A DNA stretch of 64,000 nucleotides from Tamlana carrageenivorans (GTDB taxonomy: Bacteria; Bacteroidota; Bacteroidia; Flavobacteriales; Flavobacteriaceae). The position numbers and the translations under genes were made by a program. How positions within the stretch are numbered: the stretch's first letter is position 1; each line of letters opens with the position of its first letter. Shown one piece after another: positions 59,701 to 64,000 of the stretch. The DNA lies in contig NZ_CP025938.1 of NCBI RefSeq assembly GCF_002893765.1, forward strand, positions 1,178,001-1,242,000, read 5' to 3'. Below the pieces are notes generated by a model. It saw nothing but the letters and a program-made list of their open reading frames with translations. It made no database searches and was not told the DNA's origin.

Positions 59701-60877
59701 CAATGAGGTAACGTCCTTTTTTATCCTGACCTAAAAAGTCATAGGATAAGTCCATCAAGGCTTTACTGTCCAATACCGATTTACCGTTTGGAGTACCTGC
59801 CTCCAAATGTTCATTTAGTTTAGGAATGAGTTTTTGCAGCTTATTGAAAATAGCACTGTATGGCTGCATCTTTTTAGGCTTGGATAAATTCTCCAATGCC
59901 TTTAAGTTTTTAGCCTTTTCCTTTAACCAGTTATCGTAATTTCCGGTAAGGGCTTTTTTATCCGCATCGGTAATATTGGTATAGTTTTCATCGAGCCATG
60001 AAGCAAACGCCTCTGTGGAAATGCTTTCGTTTTCCGGTTCTTCAATCGGCTTATTTATTTGCTCACGGAATTTTCTGAAAAACAAATAGTAATCCTTTGG
60101 TGGAATTTGTGGCTTTTCAGGATCCGGATTCAGGATGTTTTGAATGGTATAGTATTCTTCCCAAATCTCATTTTTGCGGTCGCTTAAATCTGCGTGATTC
60201 ACACGCAACCAACCTGAAAACAGCAAAGGCATTTCCTCTTCCTCTAAATTGCCAAAATCAGCTTGCCGTTTGCGAGCAAACTTTCCGAAGGCATTGAGAA
60301 TTTCTAATTTGTCCTTTTTACTTAATGGACGGTCGGATTGAACGAGTGGCTTTGCATTTGGCTCCTTGGTTTGCACTTCCGTTGGTTCGGACTTTTCTCC
60401 AATGATATTTCCTTCTTTAAAAAGCTGACGAGCTTTACGGACATAGTTTCTTGGATAGATGTTGATGGAGTGGAGCTTGTCTCCAAAGGTTTCTTTGGCA
60501 AACTCACTTACCAATTGCTCGGCTATGTTCTTACTTGGTTCAAATACGATGTAGTTTTCCCAAAACAGTTTGCCTTCATCATCTTTAGCTGCAATGCTCA
60601 CATAACTGAAATTCTTATGATCAATATTTTCTTCGGATGCAGAAAAAGAGGGCTTTATATTTATAGCAATGGTTGTTTCTCCCGATTCGAGAGCTACTTT
60701 AAGGTTGTTTGCAAAATCTACAATGGAATTGGTCTTAGAAGCATACCACATATTTTGGCGGTAGCTGTATTTAAAACCTACGGCTTTTAATTGAGAGGTT
60801 GTCGCTTCGTCCGGCTTTTCATCAAAGCGAAGCTCTACACCGTTTTTATTTGTATTAAATGAAATATCTACCTTCAT
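56774..60877 (-). CDS. Giant N6-adenine DNA methyltransferase
   Basis: This 1367-residue protein has an N-terminal motif GVELRFDEKPDEATTSQ with FKYSYRQNMWYA, found in large mobile-element methyltransferases of Bacteroidota. A linker of about 1000 residues follows, with a Ser-rich stretch near 890. The catalytic core at the C-terminus shows SAM motif LEPSCGTGNFF near 1202 and the N6-adenine motif IGNPPYGEF near 1272. It is the first gene of the helicase operon. Likely protects or marks element DNA; might have anti-restriction function with the helicase. Confidence 0.85.
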   Translation of the reverse strand: MKVDISFNTNKNGVELRFDEKPDEATTSQLKAVGFKYSYRQNMWYASKTNSIVDFANNLKVALESGETTIAINIKPSFSASEENIDHKNFSYVSIAAKDDEGKLFWENYIVFEPSKNIAEQLVSEFAKETFGDKLHSINIYPRNYVRKARQLFKEGNIIGEKSEPTEVQTKEPNAKPLVQSDRPLSKKDKLEILNAFGKFARKRQADFGNLEEEEMPLLFSGWLRVNHADLSDRKNEIWEEYYTIQNILNPDPEKPQIPPKDYYLFFRKFREQINKPIEEPENESISTEAFASWLDENYTNITDADKKALTGNYDNWLKEKAKNLKALENLSKPKKMQPYSAIFNKLQKLIPKLNEHLEAGTPNGKSVLDSKALMDLSYDFLGQDKKGRYLIALAHYFSQNGDLVPDPDMQIRIDLELETGEAMHYQDQFGYRPVYVFEDGKELVNLKEKKEQNKFLSGWLSNLLNQGHKLELEATENNEEETISKPEIPQEQPKDEGILAHSGLTPDGIFQAFDKAYKQKNYEGAARELDVLLMDIRNGHHLESFPEAILRSQMNGMRTPMKKLGWAHYYRIIDDEQFKEALSTNLWELVPREYKQVKAIKPLDWKADPMDKGLQKIVASFVSKDEYRTAMLGVNFDKNGIVATNGFKLLFIPDTDHAAEGLYCISPKCWEAINVESKDGTGLSEVDQDRVEQYRTQTRYPDYSSVIPSSLNHIQPIDVESLLSFLEGMKRSGFLKPDNYPVCLKVGNYFVGFAVDILIDSIKALLHLGITELELGVLEATKGCLLAEKGKTKDARGLQHPFVLMMPLVVDAVYERDYPDTGDVYFDTALNAVITKGIDEPKEQESELLKDTEEDIEIPFTKRTGYRGSIRLRTIPEKGFSYGNSSGKEFGDFSGSSSPSTPVSDKDIFSTKEKALKAAFDEHVKTLAAHIQSRDSIYNNEEQKLKKLRKALDELIAFAKTQGITISQIPDKSPAAKEGSIDFIMPAAWKMTDDEYPQNKVLVFGNPYNQSKLRTILLDRIEATSIESQLELVKDIRKRFKERAPIKLESSSLVTQSKSGEKKHKAIIRNYLDDLILDNEIWKVPGATSGVLEYLVRYLLNEKTPAVKSESKPDKKPSNQHDLNLQIEEFIVEKDAEDESYSEEDKQFIAQYTGSGGLIKQGASGKGVLYEYFTPEVIVQKMWGLAYKFGYSGGAVLEPSCGTGNFFKYAPKEAELVGYEINPYSVRITEIIYPNASIYPQPFETIFFAGNTHLKDDFGGAKYELVIGNPPYGEFSGKWAGMGEKKWTGATEYDQYFITRGLDLLLPGGVLVFIIPSAFLSNNSKYNKLKEKVAAKADLVDAYRLPARMFKTTDIGTDIIVFKRKN

Positions 60878-60951
60878 CCAGTCTTTTTATTATTTATAAA
60901 AAGCCTTTCTAAAGGCAGGGAAAGCAAAGCCTATATAGCAAACAGGCTGCG

Positions 60952-60987
60952 AAAAAAGACCTCCTTATTATTTATAGAAGGTCTTTT
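60952..60987. terminator. Terminator hairpin upstream of the methyltransferase gene
   Basis: A stem of about 9 bp (AAAAGACCT pairing with AGGTCTTTT) around a loop with TTATTATTTATAG; T-runs on both strands. It terminates the glycosyltransferase operon and isolates the methyltransferase promoter region. The remaining part of the 278-base gap holds the palindrome described next. Confidence 0.7.
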
Positions 60988-61032
60988 GTGGGTTTAAAAT
61001 TAGTGGGAAGAGTTGAAAAATAATTGGTTCCA

Positions 61033-61149
61033 ATTTGTACCTCGGTACAATTGAAAATTGACCGTAAACAATCACTCCTTTTAAAGCCTTTACTATCAAA
61101 GGATTAAATTTATTGCAGGGATAAATTAAAGCTTGTTTCATCGGTACAA
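61033..61149. promoter_or_regulatory. Operator-like palindrome with TCGGTACAA motifs, copy 2
   Basis: At 61101-61131 is the palindrome matching 26/31 positions of 26490-26520. TCGGTACAA occurs at 61042-61050 and 61141-61149; the first lies in the palindrome TTGTACCTCGGTACAA at 61035-61050. The region lies between the glycosyltransferase stop and the methyltransferase start, so it should control the methyltransferase/helicase/ATPase operon. Part of a shared regulon with the structural operon. Confidence 0.7.
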
Positions 61150-61155
61150 CTTTTT

Positions 61156-62316
61156 CTAAATAAACAATTCCTTGTAAATCTCCATTGTAGATTGGTTGTA
61201 GCTCCAGTTCTTCCAAGCATACTTTAAAGCTTCTCGTCCAATGTCAGTGCGTAATTGAGCATCAGCAATCAATTTCTGTAATTGCTCTTTCCACTCATTT
61301 TCATCTTTGGCAAGCATACCATTTTCACCATGTTTGATGATTTCAGAATAAGGAAAAACAGAAGAACTTATCATAGGAATTGCAAAGGCAGCAGTCTCCA
61401 AATACTTTACAAAGGATTTTCCTTCTGTGTTAAATGGATGATCAGTCATAGGGTGAAGTATTACATCTAAAGCGAGCTTATTCAACTTATTTGGATATTC
61501 TAAAAAAGATACGGGTTTCACAAACTTAAAAGGTAAATCACCAAGGCTCTTGTCGTCTTTCAACTTTCCGTTCCATCCAAAAATGAAGAGTTCAGCATTT
61601 TGGTCTTTCAATACTTCCTGCAAAACAGGTAAAATGCTTTTAACATCTTCCGATTGTGAAGGATTGGTAATGATTCCCAGTCTTACAGTTTTTCCATTGT
61701 TCTTGTTGATTTGAGGCACTTCGGCATAGGCTTGATTGGAAAGTAAGTTGGGAACAAAAGCAAACATCGGATCCGCATCAGCAAAAGCGACTTCCAACTT
61801 ATCTTCAATGGCTTCCAATATGCCATTAGTAGGAGCTGTTATCACATCCATTTTGGAAAGGTTCTTCAGTAGTTTGTCCAGTTGCTCTTTGGGGTACTTT
61901 TTTATTCCGGGATGATAGTCAGGAAAATTGAAATAATGACAATCAATATCCATTACAAACTGAATACGGTCGTTAATAGAAACTATCCCTTCAATGATGG
62001 GTTGAATATCTGTAAAGAAGGCAGGAAATACGATGTAGTCAGCCCAACGGATTAACCTTTCGTCAACTGGAGTATCGTATTCATCATGCTTCTTATTGAA
62101 ATTCCATTTGTGAATTTGATTTACGATAGCTTTATGCGACTTGGTTTTGTTGAGCTCCAAGGCAGGTGCTATCATGCGGTAATAACCCGAAGCATTCATA
62201 CAGGGAGCAACATACAACACATGTACTTTTTCGGCTTTGTCTTGTAGTTCAGGATATTTTTTCTCGAAGGAAAGAGAGCTGTTTAATCGCTCTAATAGTT
62301 CGTTTACATTTCTCAT
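61156..62316 (-). CDS. GT-B type glycosyltransferase (GT4-like)
   Basis: This 386-residue protein has a Rossmann start (VHVLYVAPCMNASGYYR) and ends with the GT4-like C-terminal pattern of ETAAFAIPMISSSVFPYSE then HGENGMLA near 305-330. GT4 enzymes transfer a sugar from an activated donor. In an element it could modify the host surface, DNA, or a structural protein. It is preceded by unknown small genes. Substrate unknown. Confidence 0.8.
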   Translation of the reverse strand: MRNVNELLERLNSSLSFEKKYPELQDKAEKVHVLYVAPCMNASGYYRMIAPALELNKTKSHKAIVNQIHKWNFNKKHDEYDTPVDERLIRWADYIVFPAFFTDIQPIIEGIVSINDRIQFVMDIDCHYFNFPDYHPGIKKYPKEQLDKLLKNLSKMDVITAPTNGILEAIEDKLEVAFADADPMFAFVPNLLSNQAYAEVPQINKNNGKTVRLGIITNPSQSEDVKSILPVLQEVLKDQNAELFIFGWNGKLKDDKSLGDLPFKFVKPVSFLEYPNKLNKLALDVILHPMTDHPFNTEGKSFVKYLETAAFAIPMISSSVFPYSEIIKHGENGMLAKDENEWKEQLQKLIADAQLRTDIGREALKYAWKNWSYNQSTMEIYKELFI

Positions 62317-62591
62317 GAGTTCACGTCTTTATTAACCGGAGTTCCCTCGAAATACTTTTCTATTTCGTTACCGGTTTGTTTGTCATAAATGATGGCTGCA
62401 TCGGCTTTTGTGCCATATTCAGTCACTTTTTTTCTTAATCGAGCTAAGCCGATATTCCGGTCTATGAACTTGGAATACTTATGCTTCCAGTCCAATGACC
62501 ATAGCGTTCTTACATTGCCATCTTTGAAATAGATGAGCAGTTTTGAAAGGGAATCCCTTTTTAATTTCCAACCTTCTTTGGGTGCTGTCAT
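62313..62591 (-). CDS. Hypothetical protein, 92 aa
   Basis: A basic 92-residue protein (APKEGWKLKRDSLSKLLIYF) with WSLDWKHKYSKFIDR and a C-terminal DAAIIYDKQTGNEIEKYF. It overlaps the glycosyltransferase gene by 4 bases and the previous gene by 4. Unknown function. Confidence 0.6.
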   Translation of the reverse strand: MTAPKEGWKLKRDSLSKLLIYFKDGNVRTLWSLDWKHKYSKFIDRNIGLARLRKKVTEYGTKADAAIIYDKQTGNEIEKYFEGTPVNKDVNS

Positions 62592-63067
62592 GGTTTAAAT
62601 TGTTTTATTAATGTTTTCAATGGAATAAGGCTATGGTACTTTTCACCATGGCATAAGAAAACCTTTACCAGGTTGTCTTGAAGCTGAATTTTAGCATTGA
62701 CCTTTTCAGATGGGATAGCATGAGCAATGGCGAGATGCTGCAAATAATCACTCACTCGCTTCTCAACAATAGGCTGTAAACCTAATGCTGTTGTCATACC
62801 ATCACCTGCAAAAAAGTCTATTAATTCAGGTGTGGGAATAGCGTAGAGCATTTCTTTTTCTGCGATCAATCGGGCTTTGCATTGTTTGTTTTGCAAGCCG
62901 ATTTCAACAATCATATCCTCTTTATTGAGGTGAAAGTTTTTGGATTGAACTTGAAAATAGCCGTGCACATTGCTGATCACTTTCTTTTCGTAGCCAAAAA
63001 CATCTATGGTTACATTCTCCATATAGTTTTTAAGGCTCTCTTTAATTCCTTTTTTCTTTCCTAGCAT
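62588..63067 (-). CDS. Hypothetical protein, 159 aa
   Basis: A soluble protein with a basic N-terminus (MLGKKKGIKESLKNYMEN) and a mixed alpha/beta body (FQVQSKNFHLNKEDMIVEI, TPELIDFFAGDGMTTALGL). No recognised family. Directly follows the edge gene (2 bases) and overlaps the next. Confidence 0.55.
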   Translation of the reverse strand: MLGKKKGIKESLKNYMENVTIDVFGYEKKVISNVHGYFQVQSKNFHLNKEDMIVEIGLQNKQCKARLIAEKEMLYAIPTPELIDFFAGDGMTTALGLQPIVEKRVSDYLQHLAIAHAIPSEKVNAKIQLQDNLVKVFLCHGEKYHSLIPLKTLIKQFKP

Positions 63068-63069
63068 TT

Positions 63070-64000
63070 CTATCTGATTTGATGAATAACTTCCGGTTTA
63101 AGCACCGCTGCATGAAATAGGTGAAGTAGAGATTGGTCTTGGAGTTTGCCAATTCGAGTTTCACATTCTCGATATACCTGAAGCGAAGATTTTCTATTGG
63201 AATCCGTCTTTTTCTCGTTGTTCAGGTATTTTTTGATTTGAGCATGGAGAATGAGCTTCTTGCGGACTTCTTCTTTGCGTTCCAAGTGTTTCTGAAGCCA
63301 CTTTTTAGTTCCGGTGAATCCGGAAGGGTTGTTGGTATCGAAATAGCGATACGGCAGTTGGACAAAACGCTTTTCAGGATCCTTGGCTATATACTCCCTG
63401 ACCAAGTAAACTCGTTCGCAATAATTCTGATGCACACCTGAAAGAAACTTGTCGGAAACTGGCTCATACCACTTGACAAGCATCTCTTTGGCTTGATTTT
63501 CCTGAAATTCAGTTAGAAAAACATCCCTGTACAAAAGGTTTTTCGCCAGTTTCCACAAGCTTTCTGCATAAAAATTAAGGGAAGTGCTGCGAGCCGAACC
63601 GTCCTGTTGTTTCCAGTTTTGTTCATTATTGGCTCGCTTTCGCACTTTTCCCCCGGTATCTTTAGAAATTTTCGCAACTTTTTCCCCGGTGTTTCCAGTT
63701 AAAATGTTTCCAGTAGGGTATCCTGCTTTGCTTAAAATTTCCGTGAGCGATAGCGAACTCCGATTTCTTTGGTTACTAGTTCTTCTCTGATCCGAAGATG
63801 AACCGTTGGAGTTATCTACACCTATTAATAAATTATTTTTATTGTAACTATTGTTTCTAGTGTATGTATGAGGACAATTTGTCGTACCCTCATTTTTAAT
63901 TGATTGATTTTCAAGGTCTTTTTGTTTTGCTTCCTGCAACTCCTTTTCGGCTTCCAAAAGGTCTTTTCGACACCTTGCTAACAGTATTTTAGGGTTTATC
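63070..64000 (-). CDS. Partial hypothetical protein, possibly a replication or mobilisation factor; runs off the right edge
   Basis: The frame is open through the edge: upstream residues read INPKILLARCRKDLLEAEKE, so the visible 310 residues are the C-terminal part of a larger protein. It has an acidic coil, then an Asn/Ser-rich low-complexity linker (GVDNSNGSSSDQRRTSNQRNR), then a basic helical domain (about 150-295) with SLNFYAESLWKLAKNLLYRD and FVQLPYRYFDTNNPSGF. The latter resembles helical replication-type domains in plasmids, without a name. First of the visible genes of this operon (transcribed towards the left). Confidence 0.55.
   Translation of the reverse strand, partial: INPKILLARCRKDLLEAEKELQEAKQKDLENQSIKNEGTTNCPHTYTRNNSYNKNNLLIGVDNSNGSSSDQRRTSNQRNRSSLSLTEILSKAGYPTGNILTGNTGEKVAKISKDTGGKVRKRANNEQNWKQQDGSARSTSLNFYAESLWKLAKNLLYRDVFLTEFQENQAKEMLVKWYEPVSDKFLSGVHQNYCERVYLVREYIAKDPEKRFVQLPYRYFDTNNPSGFTGTKKWLQKHLERKEEVRKKLILHAQIKKYLNNEKKTDSNRKSSLQVYRECETRIGKLQDQSLLHLFHAAVLKPEVIHQIR

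Noticed and set aside
48653..64000. Conjugative element (ICE) reading of the right part
   Set aside because: Giant helicase and methyltransferase occur in ICEs, but no relaxase, VirB4/TraG or coupling protein is visible. The protein cut by the right edge could still change this.
1..64000. CRISPR array, tRNA or rRNA genes
   Set aside because: No regularly spaced repeat with unique spacers and no tRNA-like cloverleaf or rRNA segment was noticed by eye on either strand.

Overview
The window is almost certainly from a member of the Bacteroidota. It is AT-rich, ribosome-binding sites are essentially absent, several promoters match the TAnnTTTG -7 box of that phylum, signal peptides end in forms such as FSQ or YAQ, and the RHS tips carry the PMPGR/DYRYGF core typical of these bacteria. 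No tRNA, rRNA or CRISPR array is visible.

Layout. (1) 1-6.6 kb: the edge of a possible IS256-like transposase, a small gene, then three tandem RHS-tip toxin cassettes. Each cassette is a repeated leader, an RHS core with a different C-terminus, an overlapping membrane or lipoprotein partner, and a terminator. The array is bracketed by two paralogous XRE-type regulators. (2) 6.7-12.5 kb: a fused DnaG-type primase/ATPase, three consecutive tyrosine-recombinase genes (the first catalytically complete, the other two degenerate), and an orphan RHS fragment. (3) 12.5-26.3 kb: 27 tightly packed minus-strand genes, about 19 with a predicted transmembrane segment. They encode two peptidoglycan hydrolases, SH3 and peptidoglycan-binding proteins, a fibre-like protein, a beta-propeller, a holin/spanin-like lysis set, an HExxH protein, and an acidic-head/Arg-tail beta-rich protein followed by a terminator. 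(4) 26.7-48.5 kb: a defence island made of an AbiE-like toxin-antitoxin pair with a DUF2779 nuclease (plus strand), two exported proteins, then a 16-kb minus-strand operon RmuC-HsdM-HsdS-HsdR-SIR2-HerA-McrB-McrC-WYL regulator. (5) 48.65-64 kb: minus-strand genes for an FtsK/HerA-like ATPase, a DnaA-domain-IV-like protein, a giant SF2 helicase, a giant N6-adenine methyltransferase, a glycosyltransferase and several unknowns, running off the right edge.

Interpretation. Parts 3 and 5 look like two halves of one element. There is no terminase, portal, tape-measure or sheath protein. A packaging-type ATPase, many one-helix membrane proteins, two wall hydrolases, a fibre and a candidate small capsid protein together fit a tailless, membrane-containing virus (PRD1/FLiP-like organisation), or a related membrane machine, better than a tailed prophage. 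This is inference: no capsid homology can be proven by eye. A 31-bp palindrome plus a TCGGTACAA motif occurs upstream of both halves, about 35 kb apart, supporting one regulon. The defence island lies between the halves as apparent cargo. A separate 43-bp operator-like sequence (35/43 identical) lies upstream of the large defence operon and again upstream of the lipoprotein gene that follows the WYL gene, suggesting one regulator controls both.
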